From: Comamonas thiooxydans | Lineage (GTDB): Bacteria; Pseudomonadota; Gammaproteobacteria; Burkholderiales; Burkholderiaceae_C | Direction: 5' to 3' | Assembly (NCBI RefSeq): GCF_000964545.1 | Contig: NZ_BBVD01000001.1 | Coordinates: 271,917-335,916, forward strand | DNA length: 64,000 nucleotides | Shown: positions 45,374 to 56,510 of the stretch, one piece after another | Layout of the letters: each line of letters starts with the position of its first letter | Position numbering within the stretch: the stretch's first letter is position 1 | The notes under the pieces: generated by a model | The model's input: the letters and a program-made list of their open reading frames with translations, nothing else | Database searches by the model: none | What the model was told of the DNA's origin: nothing | Made by a program: the position numbers and the translations under genes

Positions 45374-46032
45374 TGCTCAGCCTCCGAAGGGCGCACCCAG
45401 CCCCAGAAGGCGCCCAGGGCCGCGGCCAGCAGAATCGGCACGCCTGCGGGCACCCAGGGTATGGCCAGGGCCGTGACCAGGCCGCAGGCCAGTGCCAGCG
45501 CCACCGGCTCGCGCGCATTCAGGCGCGGCCAGAGCAGGCCGAGAAAGGCCGCCACGGCGGCACCGTCAAGACCGAAACGGCGCGTGTCGCCCAGCGCATT
45601 GCCCATCAGCGCGCCCAGCAAGGTGAACAGATTCCAGAGCAGGAACACGCCCGCCCCGGCAACCCAGAAGCCGCGCCGCTGCTCGGCCAGATCTTCCTGC
45701 CCCGATGCCGTGGCTGCGGATTCGTCGATGGTCCAGTGCGCGGCCAGCCAGCGCTGCAGCCCTTTGACGCCCAGCAGACGGCTCATCTGCATGCCGTAGA
45801 TGGCATTGCGCACGCCCAGAAGCGAGGCAGCGCTGACGGCCGCCATGCCGCTGCCGCCGCCCGCCACAACGCCGATGAAGGCGAACTGCGAACCGCCTGT
45901 GAACATCAGCGCGCTCAGCGCCATGGTCTGCCAGAGATTGAGGCCGGCCGCCACGGAAAGCGCACCGAAGGAGATGCCGTACAGCCCCGTCGCCACCGAA
46001 ATCGACAGCCCCATGCGCACGGCGGGCGTCAT
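45370..46032 (-). CDS. azlC: Branched-chain amino acid exporter subunit AzlC
   Basis: A 220-residue membrane protein with the AzlC hallmark ALMFTGGSQFAFIGV and NAIYGMQMSRLL. With AzlD it exports branched-chain amino acids or analogues. The start at 46032 (MTPAVRMGLS) has AAAGG about 8 nt upstream; a TTG at 46050 is an alternative. No adjacent Lrp-type regulator is present. Confidence 0.9.
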   Translation of the reverse strand: MTPAVRMGLSISVATGLYGISFGALSVAAGLNLWQTMALSALMFTGGSQFAFIGVVAGGGSGMAAVSAASLLGVRNAIYGMQMSRLLGVKGLQRWLAAHWTIDESAATASGQEDLAEQRRGFWVAGAGVFLLWNLFTLLGALMGNALGDTRRFGLDGAAVAAFLGLLWPRLNAREPVALALACGLVTALAIPWVPAGVPILLAAALGAFWGWVRPSEAEQ

Positions 46033-46118
46033 TGCAAAGCCTTTGAACAAGATATTTCCCGCAACAAGCTAGAACAATTCAGGAGCTGACAGCGCATGTG
46101 AACAAAGCACTTCAGGCC

Positions 46119-46164
46119 AAAAACAATCTGAAGTTCTTTATTAAAAAGCGCAGGCAGCTCTCTT
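46119..46164. repeat. Dispersed intergenic repeat, copy 4, with hairpin
   Basis: ACTTCAG (46119-46125) pairs with CTGAAGT (46138-46144). It is followed by TTTATTAAAAAGCGCAGGCAGCT (46147 onward, in two pieces), which matches the AAGCGC-AGCAGCT repeat core. Located in the 207-nt gap between polA and azlC. Confidence 0.5.
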
Positions 46165-46239
46165 TTTTAAGGATTCGCCTCGGCAAGACCTGGGCGCCCC
46201 CGGGACGAACGCGTATCAGTGCGCCTGTTGGTGAAAAGC

Positions 46240-49053
46240 TCAATGCGCTTTTTCCCAGCTGCTGCCAAAGCCGATCTCGGCCAGCAGCGGCACGGACAGG
46301 TCGGCCACGCCAGCCATGATGGCCGGGATCTCGGCCTGCACCCAGTCCCTGGCGGATTCAGGCAGCTCGAACACCAGTTCGTCATGCACCTGCATGATGA
46401 CCAGCACCTCGGGCTTTTCGGCATCCAGCCTGGCCTGCACAGCCACCATGGCCTTCTTGATCAGATCGGCCGCCGTGCCCTGCATGGGGGCGTTGATGGC
46501 GGCGCGCTCGGCCGCTTTCTTGCGCGGGCCGTTGCCGCCATTGATCTCGGGCAGCACCAGGCGGCGGCCGAAGACGGTCTCCACATAGCCCTGAGCGTGG
46601 GCCAGCTCCACGGTCTGGTCCATATAGCGCTTCACGCCGGGATAGCGCTGGAAGTATTTGTCGATATAAGCAGCCGCTGCCTTGGTTTCAATGCCCAGGT
46701 TCTTGGCCAGGCCGAAGCTGCTCATGCCATAGATCAGGCCGAAATTGATGACCTTGGCATAGCGGCGCTGCTCGCTGCTGACCTCGTCCACGCTCACGCC
46801 GAAGACTTCGGCGGCCGTGGCGCGGTGCACGTCCAGGCCGTTCTTGAAGGCGCTCAGCAGGGCCTCGTCGCCCGACAGATGGGCCATGATGCGCAGCTCG
46901 ATCTGCGAATAATCGGCGCTGGCAATCAGCTTGCCCTCGGGGGCCACAAAGGCTTCGCGCACGCGACGGCCTTCGGGCGTGCGCACGGGAATATTCTGCA
47001 GATTGGGGTCGTTGCTGGACAAACGCCCCGTCACCGCCACGGCCTGGGCGTAGTGGGTGTGCACGCGGCCATCGCTGGGCAGGGCCATCTGCGCCAGCTT
47101 GTCGGTGTAGGTTCCCTTGAGCTTGGACAGCGAGCGGTGCTCAAGCAGCTTGGCGGGCAGCGGATAGTCCTCGGCCAGCTTTTCCAGCACTTCCTCGTCC
47201 GTGCTGCGCGCGCCGGTGGCGGTCTTCTTCACGACGGGCATGCCCAGCTTGTCGAAGAAGATCTCTCCCAGCTGCTTGGGCGAAGACAGATTGAAGGGCT
47301 GGCCCGCAATCTCGTAAGCCTCTTCCTCGAGCTTGAGGATGCGCGCGCCCAGATCATTGCTCTGGCGCGCCAGCTCGCCCGCGTCAATGCTGACGCCATT
47401 GCGCTCGATGCGAAACAGCGCTTCGCTGGTCTGCATTTCCAGCTCGTAGATATGCAGCAGCCCGGCATGGGCCTGGATGCGCGGCCACAAGGTGTTGTGC
47501 ACGTCCAGCGTCTGGTCGGAGTCCTCGCAGCTGTACGCAGCGGCCTTGTCCACGCTCACCTGGGTAAACGGAATCTGGTTCTTGCCCTTGCCGCACAGGT
47601 CCTCGTAGCTGATGCCAGTACGACTTACGTGGCGCAGCGCCAGGCTGGTCAGATTGTGCGGGCGGTCGGCTTCGAGCACATAGGACTGCAGCATGGTGTC
47701 GTGCGCATAGCCGCGCACGGTGATGCCGTGATTGGCAAACACATGCTGGTCGTATTTGACATGCTGGCCCAGCTTCTTCTTGCCGGCATCTTCCAGCCAG
47801 GGCTTGAGCCTGGACAGCACCATGTCCATATCGAGCTGCTCGGGCACATCCATGCCTTCGTGGCGCAGCGGAATATAGGCGGCCTCGCCCACGGCCACGC
47901 TGAAGGAGATGCCGACGATGCGGGCCACCATCTCGTCCAGCGAATCGGTCTCCGTATCCAGTGCGGTCAGCTCGGCGGCGCTGATCTTGGCCAGCCATTC
48001 ATCGAGCTGAGCCTCGCTCAGAATCGTGGTGTAGAGGACATCGCGCTGCTGGGCAGTCACGGCGACCTCGGTCGCCGCCGCGTCATCAGCATCGAACAGG
48101 CCGCCCTGGGCACTGTCGACCTTGGCAGCCTTGCCTGGCTTGGCCGCCTTGGCTTCGGCCGCCGCGGCGCCCAGCGTGCGCACCAGCCCCTTGAAGCCGT
48201 ATTTCTCGTAGAAGGGCGCAAGCGCTGCGCTATCGGGCTCGGCCAGCGTGACAGCATCGAGCTGCGGCAGGCCGCTGATATAGGAGGACAGATCGCAGTC
48301 GGTCTTCATGGTCACCAACTGGCGGCTCAGCGCCAGCTGACCGCTGGCAATCGCATCGCGCAGGTTCTGACCGGCAACGCCCTTGATATCTGCCGCGTGG
48401 GCGATCAGATTGTCCAGCGAACCATACTCCTCCAGCCACTTGGCCGCAGTCTTGGGTCCGACCTTGGTGACGCCGGGCACGTTGTCCACGGTATCGCCCA
48501 CCAGGGCCTGGTAGTCGATCATCAGCGCCGGCGGCACGCCGAACTCGGCCGTCACCCCGGCCACGTCGCGCTTTTTGCCGTTCATGGTGTCGATGATGGT
48601 CACATGCTCGCCCACCAACTGGCTCAAGTCCTTGTCGCCGCTGGAGACGATGACCTGTATGCCCTGGGCCGCCGCGGTCTGCGCCAGCGTGGCAATCACG
48701 TCATCGGCTTCCACGCCGGGCACGGCCACCACCTTCCAGCCCAGCAGTTGAACCACCTCGTGGATGGGCTCGATCTGGCTGCGCAAGTCATCGGGCATGG
48801 GCGAGCGCGTGGCCTTGTACTCGGTGTACATCTCGTCGCGGAAGGTCGGGCCCGAGGCGTCGAACACGCAGACGGCGTAATCGGCCTGCACATCCTTCCT
48901 CAGCGCCTGCATCATGTTCACCATGCCGCGGATGGCGCCCGTGGCCGGGCTGGCCGGGTCGCCTGGAATCGCCCGCAGGTCGGGCATGGCATGGTAGGCG
49001 CGGTAGAGGTAGCTGGAGCCGTCCACCAGCACCAGGGTCTTGGAATTGCTCAT
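46240..49053 (-). CDS. polA: DNA polymerase I
   Basis: A 937-residue DNA polymerase I for Okazaki-fragment processing and repair. The 5'-3' exonuclease domain (about 1-290) has VDGSSYLYRAYHA, VPGVEADDVIAT and GDKDLSQL. The 3'-5' proofreading domain is probably active, since its ALDTETDSLD motif (Asp366, Glu368) is intact. The polymerase domain (about 560-937) has SADYSQIELRIMAHLSGD, YAKVINFGLIYGMSSFGLA and VHDELVFE. A charged/Ala-rich linker (295-335) joins exonuclease and Klenow parts. Start ATG 49053 precedes MSNSKTLVLVDGS directly. The gene is divergent from a DUF2782 gene, an arrangement common in Burkholderiales. Confidence 0.97.
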   Translation of the reverse strand: MSNSKTLVLVDGSSYLYRAYHAMPDLRAIPGDPASPATGAIRGMVNMMQALRKDVQADYAVCVFDASGPTFRDEMYTEYKATRSPMPDDLRSQIEPIHEVVQLLGWKVVAVPGVEADDVIATLAQTAAAQGIQVIVSSGDKDLSQLVGEHVTIIDTMNGKKRDVAGVTAEFGVPPALMIDYQALVGDTVDNVPGVTKVGPKTAAKWLEEYGSLDNLIAHAADIKGVAGQNLRDAIASGQLALSRQLVTMKTDCDLSSYISGLPQLDAVTLAEPDSAALAPFYEKYGFKGLVRTLGAAAAEAKAAKPGKAAKVDSAQGGLFDADDAAATEVAVTAQQRDVLYTTILSEAQLDEWLAKISAAELTALDTETDSLDEMVARIVGISFSVAVGEAAYIPLRHEGMDVPEQLDMDMVLSRLKPWLEDAGKKKLGQHVKYDQHVFANHGITVRGYAHDTMLQSYVLEADRPHNLTSLALRHVSRTGISYEDLCGKGKNQIPFTQVSVDKAAAYSCEDSDQTLDVHNTLWPRIQAHAGLLHIYELEMQTSEALFRIERNGVSIDAGELARQSNDLGARILKLEEEAYEIAGQPFNLSSPKQLGEIFFDKLGMPVVKKTATGARSTDEEVLEKLAEDYPLPAKLLEHRSLSKLKGTYTDKLAQMALPSDGRVHTHYAQAVAVTGRLSSNDPNLQNIPVRTPEGRRVREAFVAPEGKLIASADYSQIELRIMAHLSGDEALLSAFKNGLDVHRATAAEVFGVSVDEVSSEQRRYAKVINFGLIYGMSSFGLAKNLGIETKAAAAYIDKYFQRYPGVKRYMDQTVELAHAQGYVETVFGRRLVLPEINGGNGPRKKAAERAAINAPMQGTAADLIKKAMVAVQARLDAEKPEVLVIMQVHDELVFELPESARDWVQAEIPAIMAGVADLSVPLLAEIGFGSSWEKAH

Positions 49054-49153
49054 ACCCCGGATTGTGCACGCGTGCCCGGCTCCTGCAGTCTGCCGCCCAA
49101 AGACAGGCTGCGCCTGGCGGGACAATTCGAAGTCGCCCTACAATCTATGCATC

Positions 49154-49516
49154 ATGCGCGCTGCACCACTTTTCATCATCCTGAGCCTGGCTGCCGGATC
49201 CGTTCTGGCCCAGTCCCCCACTCCTGCTCCGGCCAATGCCGTGGTCGCTCCTGCGCCCCAGGGCCAGCAGGACAACGCGGCGGCGACCGGCAGGCACAAC
49301 CAGCGGATCGAACATATCCGCGTGGAAGATGCTGGCAGCCGTGTGGATGAAACCCGTGTGGGCGGTCAGACCCAGAGCATCACCGTGCAACCCAAGGTAG
49401 GCTCCATGCCCGAGTACGAGGTGCAGTCCAACGACGGCGCCCGCGCAGCCCGCAACCGCGACAACAACAGCGGCGACACCACGGGCACCCGCGTCTGGAA
49501 TTTCATCAAATTCTGA
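49154..49516 (+). CDS. Secreted DUF2782-like protein
   Basis: A 120-residue protein with an N-terminal signal peptide (MRAAPLFIILSLAAGSVLA-Q), a Pro/Ala-rich linker and a small domain with RIEHIRVEDAGSRVDETRV and KVGSMPEYEVQ, ending in WNFIKF. This fits the DUF2782 family, which has no known function and often sits between polA and thrB, as here. Start ATG 49154 begins the signal peptide; the longer upstream frame lacks support. Confidence 0.75.
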   Translation: MRAAPLFIILSLAAGSVLAQSPTPAPANAVVAPAPQGQQDNAAATGRHNQRIEHIRVEDAGSRVDETRVGGQTQSITVQPKVGSMPEYEVQSNDGARAARNRDNNSGDTTGTRVWNFIKF

Positions 49517-49543
49517 AGCGCGGCGCGCTTTCCCCCATTCATG

Positions 49544-49568
49544 ACAGGGCAGTGCTTCACTGCCCTGT
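49544..49568 (+). terminator. Hairpin after the DUF2782 gene
   Basis: ACAGGGCAGTG (49544-49554) pairs perfectly with CACTGCCCTGT (49558-49568) around a 3-nt loop. Only a weak T content follows, so it may be a terminator or an RNA-stabilising structure. Confidence 0.6.
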
Positions 49569-49628
49569 TGCATATAGACACCTTCTCCCCGCTAGTTCGG
49601 TCGGTCGCCCCAGACCGGCGTATTCACC

Positions 49629-50585
49629 ATGGCTGTTTTCACCGAAGTTTCCGATAAAGATGCGCGCGAGCTGCTGCGCCGCATGTCCCTAGGCGCGTTC
49701 AAGGAATTGCGCGGCATTCAAGGCGGCATTGAAAACACCAACTATTTTCTGACGACCGACCAGGGAGAGTGGGTGCTGACACTGTTCGAGCGCCTGAGTG
49801 CCGAGCAACTGCCTTTTTACCTCTACCTGATGAAGCATCTGGCACAAGCCGGGATTCCCGTGCCGGACCCGCAGGGCGAGGCACGCAGCGGTGACATTCT
49901 GCTCAAGGTCTGCGGCAAGCCCGCATCCATCGTCAACCGCCTGGCCGGCAAAAGCCAGCTGACCCCGGCTGCCGTGCACTGCGCTGCCGTGGGCGAGATG
50001 CTGGCGCGCATGCACCTGGCCGGTCAGGACTACAACCGGCAGCAGCCCAATCTGCGCGGCCTGCCCTGGTGGAATGAAACCGTGCCCGTGGTCCTGCCCC
50101 ATCTGGGCGAGGAAACCGCCGCCATGCTGCGCGCCGAGCTGGCCTATCAGAACCATATCGCCGCCTCGGCCAGCTATGCGGCCCTGCCGCGCGGCCCCAT
50201 CCATGCCGACCTGTTCCGCGACAACGTGATGTTCGACGGCGACCGGCTGACCGGTTTTTTCGACTTCTATTTCGCGGGCGTGGACACCTGGCTCTTCGAT
50301 CTTGCGGTCTGCCTCAACGATTGGTGTATCGATCACGCAACAGGTGCACATGATGCCGAGCGCGCCAAAGCCATGCTTGCGGCCTACCAGGCCGTGCGTC
50401 CGCTGACCGGGCCCGAGCGCGAGTTGCTCAACGCCCAGTTGCGTGCCGGCGCCCTGCGTTTCTGGATCTCCCGCCTCTGGGACTTCCATCTGCCGCGTGA
50501 AGCCGCACTGCTGCAGCCCCACGACCCCACCCACTTCGAGCGCGTGCTGAGCCAGCGCATCGCACATCCGCTGACGCTGGACTGA
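49629..50585 (+). CDS. thrB: Homoserine kinase (APH-fold type)
   Basis: A 318-residue kinase that phosphorylates homoserine in threonine synthesis. It belongs to the aminoglycoside-phosphotransferase fold type found in Pseudomonas and Burkholderiales rather than the GHMP type of E. coli. Motifs: RGIQGGIENTNYFL near the N-terminus, the catalytic GPIHADLFRDNVMF (HxD....N) and the metal-binding FFDFYFAG. Length is typical. Thr synthase and homoserine dehydrogenase genes are not in the window. Confidence 0.93.
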   Translation: MAVFTEVSDKDARELLRRMSLGAFKELRGIQGGIENTNYFLTTDQGEWVLTLFERLSAEQLPFYLYLMKHLAQAGIPVPDPQGEARSGDILLKVCGKPASIVNRLAGKSQLTPAAVHCAAVGEMLARMHLAGQDYNRQQPNLRGLPWWNETVPVVLPHLGEETAAMLRAELAYQNHIAASASYAALPRGPIHADLFRDNVMFDGDRLTGFFDFYFAGVDTWLFDLAVCLNDWCIDHATGAHDAERAKAMLAAYQAVRPLTGPERELLNAQLRAGALRFWISRLWDFHLPREAALLQPHDPTHFERVLSQRIAHPLTLD

Positions 50586-50697
50586 GTACCAGGCAAGCTG
50601 ATTGCTCCGGGGCTTTTGATGGCCCCGCTCAGCCGTCTCGGGTACAGTGCAAGAAGCGACTTTTGCACGCTCTCGCAAAAGTATTTCAGCCTCTTCC

Positions 50698-51528
50698 ATG
50701 AAACTTCAAATCGTTCCACCCGGCACCGGTCTGCAATGGGTGCTGCAGGGTCTGCGCACCTTCAAAAGCCAGCCCCTGGCCCTGGCCGCCCTGTTCTTTC
50801 TGGGCATGGCCAGCATGTCTCTGATCTCGGCCCTGCCGCTGATCGGCCCCGTCATTGCACTGGCACTGCTGCCATGCATCTCGCTGACCATGATGGTCGC
50901 GGCATCCGAAGCCGCCCACGGCCGCAAGCCCACACCGGCGCTGCTGCTGGTGGCTTTCCGCTCCGGCAGCCAGCATCTGCACTCCATGCTGATGCTGGGC
51001 GGCCTCTATGCCGCAGGCTTTTTGCTCATCATCGGTGCCTCCAGCCTTGTGGACGGCGGCACGTTTGCCAGCGTCTACCTGGGTCAGACTCCCATGACCC
51101 GCGAACTGGCCGAAGAGCCCGAGTTCCAGTCCGCCATGTGGCTGAGCATGTTTCTCTACCTGCCGCTGTCGCTGGCCTTCTGGCATGCTCCGGCGCTCAT
51201 CCACTGGCATGGCATCAGCCCCATCAAATCGCTGTTCTTCAGCTTTGTCGGCTGCATTCGCAATATCGGTGCCTATCTGGTGTTCGGTGTCTGCTGGATC
51301 GGCGTGTTCATCGTCTCCGGCATGGCCCTGGCCATCGTGACCGGCATCCTTGCCATGCTCATCGGCAGCATTGCCGGTGGCCTGATGGTGGCAACGGCAC
51401 TGATGCTGGCAGCCATCTTTTTTACCTCGATTGTGTTTACCTTCCGTGACAGCTTCAGCCCGCCCGATGCCGACCAGACTCTGATCGACTCCTCGTCGGG
51501 CACAGCGCCGCCATCATCGGATTCGTAA
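50698..51528 (+). CDS. BPSS1780-type membrane protein of unknown function
   Basis: A 276-residue integral membrane protein with about six hydrophobic segments. The N-terminus (MKLQIVPPGTGLQWVLQGLRTFKSQPLALA) matches the BPSS1780 family of Burkholderiales, and the C-terminal tail is short, acidic and Ser-rich. The function is not known. It follows thrB by 112 nt on the same strand and has its own terminator. Confidence 0.82.
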   Translation: MKLQIVPPGTGLQWVLQGLRTFKSQPLALAALFFLGMASMSLISALPLIGPVIALALLPCISLTMMVAASEAAHGRKPTPALLLVAFRSGSQHLHSMLMLGGLYAAGFLLIIGASSLVDGGTFASVYLGQTPMTRELAEEPEFQSAMWLSMFLYLPLSLAFWHAPALIHWHGISPIKSLFFSFVGCIRNIGAYLVFGVCWIGVFIVSGMALAIVTGILAMLIGSIAGGLMVATALMLAAIFFTSIVFTFRDSFSPPDADQTLIDSSSGTAPPSSDS

Positions 51529-51558
51529 GCTCGAGCACTACCACCCTGCACCAGCACC

Positions 51559-51587
51559 AGCCCCGACCCCAGGTCGGGGCTTTTTTT
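51559..51587 (+). terminator. Strong intrinsic terminator
   Basis: AGCCCCGACC (51559-51568) pairs with GGTCGGGGCT (51572-51581) around a 3-nt loop and is followed by TTTTTT. Confidence 0.95.
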
Positions 51588-51630
51588 ATGGGCCGAACAA
51601 AGGCCCGCGCCAGCAGATCATTCATCCCGG

Positions 51631-51676
51631 CGTCATCAAGCCGCCACGGCACTGTCATATTTGTTTCCTAGGATTC
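51631..51676 (+). promoter_or_regulatory. Degenerate Pho-box-like region upstream of phoX
   Basis: A perfect CTGTCAT (51652-51658) is preceded 22 nt upstream by GCGTCAT; the intermediate 11-nt positions (CCGCCAC, GTTTCCT) match only 4 of 7. PhoB sites are 7-mers repeated every 11 nt, so this is a weak candidate. The gene downstream is of a type usually under PhoB. Confidence 0.35.
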
Positions 51677-51770
51677 GCAGGACTGACCAAGGCATGCATC
51701 TCATGTCCTGGCATTCATCCAATTCAGCGCGGCCCCAAGTCTGCGCTTCACCCCACACTGCGAAACTCTC

Positions 51771-53777
51771 ATGGCACAAAATCTGCTCAGCCGTCGTAAG
51801 GCCCTGCAACTCTTTTCCGGCGCTCCTCTGCTCCCACTGGGTTCGGTCGTGTCCGCATCCAGCCTGCTGGCAGCATGTGGTGGTGGTGATGACGACACCC
51901 CGACAACGCCTACGACGCCTCCCGTCACCAAGAACTATGTTTCCGCCAGCTTCACCAGCATGGCCGCGCCTACGCTGAGCACCCCTGACAAGATGGCGAC
52001 CATGTATGCGGCCTCGCAGCTCAAGGTCGCTTTCGACGACAAGAGCGAGCAGGTCTACAACCTGGGCTATCAGCCTTTCTTCGTGACCGGCGACATGGTC
52101 TCCAACGGCAAGGGCGACCAGGTGCTGGCCGGTGGTTACTACGACATCTACAACAACAAGATCATCGACAAGACGGTCGCTGGCAAAGAGCGCCACTTCT
52201 TCTCCGATTCGCCCGACGGCACCTCGCTGCTGACCGTTCCTGATGCCAAGGTAGAAGGCGTCAAGGGCAAGCCCGTCTTTGCCGTGGTGCAGTTCGAGTA
52301 CACCACCTGGGCTCAGGACGGCAAGACCGATATGTACGGCAAGCTGCCCTCGCCCATCGCCGTGCTGACGCTGGACCAGGACCAGAGCACCGGCAAGCTG
52401 AGCCTGGTGAAATACCACAATGTGGACACCTCCAAGGTTCATGGACTGTGGATCACCTGCGGTGCCAGCCTGTCGCCCTGGGGCACCCATCTGTCGTCGG
52501 AAGAGTACGAGCCCGATGCCTTCAGCATCGGCAGCAACACCATGTTCCAGGCTTACAGCCAGAACCTGTATGGCGACCAGAACAAGGCTAACCCCTACCA
52601 CTACGGCCACATGCCCGAAGTGATCGTCAATGTCGACGGCACGGCCACCATCAAGAAGCACTTCTGCATGGGCCGCATCTCGCACGAGCTGGTGCAGGTC
52701 ATGCCCGACCAGCGCACCGCCCTCATGGGTGACGATGCCACCAACAGCGGCTATTTCGTCTTCGTGGCAGACAAGGAAAAAGACCTGTCGTCGGGCACTC
52801 TGTATGCCGCCAAGGTCGGCGCGGGCTTCTCCATCGACCCTGCAGCCAAGAGCGCTGCACCCCTGACCTGGATCAAGCTGGGTTCTGCCACCAGCGCCGA
52901 GATCGAGAACCTGGCCAACACGCTCAAGCCTGCGGACATCATGACCGTGCTCAAGGCCGACCCGAGCGACTCCAGCTACACCAAGATCGTGGCCAACGGC
53001 AAGACCGAGTGGATCAAGATCAACCCCGGCATGGACAAGGCCGCCGCCTTCCTCGAAACCCATCGCTATGCAGCCTTCAAGGGTGCCAGCCTGGGCTTCA
53101 CCAAGATGGAAGGCACGACCGTCAACGCCAAGGACAAGATCGCCTACTCCGCCCTGCAGAACGTGCAGTCCTCCATGGTGGCCGGCAATGCCGCCAACGT
53201 GCCTGGCAACGGCGTCTCCGTGCCCAAGCAGCTGGTCGCCGGCGTGGTGATGGCGCTGAACCTCAAGGGCGGCCAGAAGGACACGACCGGCACGGCCATC
53301 AACAGCGAATGGATGCCCGTGGACACCGCTCCCCTGCTGGCTGGCGAGGATCTGCTGGACAGCGACGGCAAGACCCTCAAGGGCGACGCCCTGGGTAACA
53401 CCGCCAACCCCAACAAGATTGCCAACCCCGACAACCTCAAGTTCTCGGAGAAAATGCGCACCCTGTTCATCGGCGAGGACAGCAGCCAGCACGTCAACAA
53501 CTTCATGTGGGCCTACAACGTGGACACCAAGCAGCTGTCGCGCGTGCTGTCCGTGCCCGCAGGTGGTGAATCCACCGGCCTGCATGCCGTGGACGAGATC
53601 AACGGCTGGACCTACATCATGAGCAACTTCCAGCACGCTGGCGACTGGGGCGGCATCCACGCCAACGTCAAGACCCAGCTGGATCCGCTGATCAAGGCCA
53701 ACTACAAGGACAAGTTCGGCTCCGCCGTGGGCTACATCACGGCCTCGCCCGCCCAGATGAAGCTCAGCGCCAAATAA
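51771..53777 (+). CDS. phoX: PhoX-family (DUF839) phosphatase, Tat-exported lipoprotein
   Basis: A 668-residue protein of the PhoX/DUF839 family: Ca/Fe-dependent alkaline phosphatases that release phosphate from phosphoesters in the periplasm or at the surface. The N-terminus combines a twin-arginine motif (SRRKALQLF, residues 7-15) with a lipobox LLAAC (Cys36), predicting Tat export and lipid anchoring. Conserved family segments include PWGTHLSSEEYEPD, GRISHELVQVMPDQRTALMGDDA and the ETHRYAAFKGAS region. Start ATG 51771 has only a weak Shine-Dalgarno. It stands alone between two strong terminators. Confidence 0.88.
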   Translation: MAQNLLSRRKALQLFSGAPLLPLGSVVSASSLLAACGGGDDDTPTTPTTPPVTKNYVSASFTSMAAPTLSTPDKMATMYAASQLKVAFDDKSEQVYNLGYQPFFVTGDMVSNGKGDQVLAGGYYDIYNNKIIDKTVAGKERHFFSDSPDGTSLLTVPDAKVEGVKGKPVFAVVQFEYTTWAQDGKTDMYGKLPSPIAVLTLDQDQSTGKLSLVKYHNVDTSKVHGLWITCGASLSPWGTHLSSEEYEPDAFSIGSNTMFQAYSQNLYGDQNKANPYHYGHMPEVIVNVDGTATIKKHFCMGRISHELVQVMPDQRTALMGDDATNSGYFVFVADKEKDLSSGTLYAAKVGAGFSIDPAAKSAAPLTWIKLGSATSAEIENLANTLKPADIMTVLKADPSDSSYTKIVANGKTEWIKINPGMDKAAAFLETHRYAAFKGASLGFTKMEGTTVNAKDKIAYSALQNVQSSMVAGNAANVPGNGVSVPKQLVAGVVMALNLKGGQKDTTGTAINSEWMPVDTAPLLAGEDLLDSDGKTLKGDALGNTANPNKIANPDNLKFSEKMRTLFIGEDSSQHVNNFMWAYNVDTKQLSRVLSVPAGGESTGLHAVDEINGWTYIMSNFQHAGDWGGIHANVKTQLDPLIKANYKDKFGSAVGYITASPAQMKLSAK

Positions 53778-53792
53778 GCGCCAACGCCTCAT

Positions 53793-53823
53793 AAAAAAGC
53801 CGCCTTCTACAAGGCGGCTTTTT
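53793..53823. terminator. Bidirectional terminator between phoX and uvrD
   Basis: AAAAAAGCCGCCTT (53793-53806) pairs with AAGGCGGCTTTTT (53811-53823) around CTAC. It serves both convergent genes. Confidence 0.95.
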
Positions 53824-53844
53824 ACTGGGCAAAGGCGCTATCCC

Positions 53845-56328
<2,484 letters not shown>

Positions 56329-56404
56329 AGCCCCCCATTGTAGAAATGCTGGCGACTCCCTTCGACTTGCTGCTGCTTTCGCGGCTTCATGCTCCTGAAA
56401 GAAA

Positions 56405-56480
56405 AGCTGCCTGCGCTTGATAAATATGGATTTCAGATACTTTCATATCTGAAATGCAAGAATATTAAGCGCAAGCAGCT
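56405..56480. repeat. Long inverted repeat, intact copy of the dispersed intergenic element
   Basis: AGCTGC-C-TGCGCTT (56405-56418) pairs with AAGCGCA-A-GCAGCT (56467-56480), and ATTTCAGATA (56430-56439) pairs with TATCTGAAAT (56446-56455) around a 6-nt loop; an 11-nt internal loop separates the two stems. It is the best-preserved member of the repeat family and sits between uvrD and the efflux operon. Confidence 0.75.
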
Positions 56481-56510
56481 ATCAATTCATTCAAGCCACG
56501 GCACTCACAC

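Noticed and set aside
46219..49350. Plus-strand frame of about 1040 codons across polA
   Set aside because: The minus strand encodes a complete DNA polymerase I; the plus-strand translation lacks any recognisable fold and is rich in His, Gly and Leu as expected for an antisense frame in high-GC DNA.
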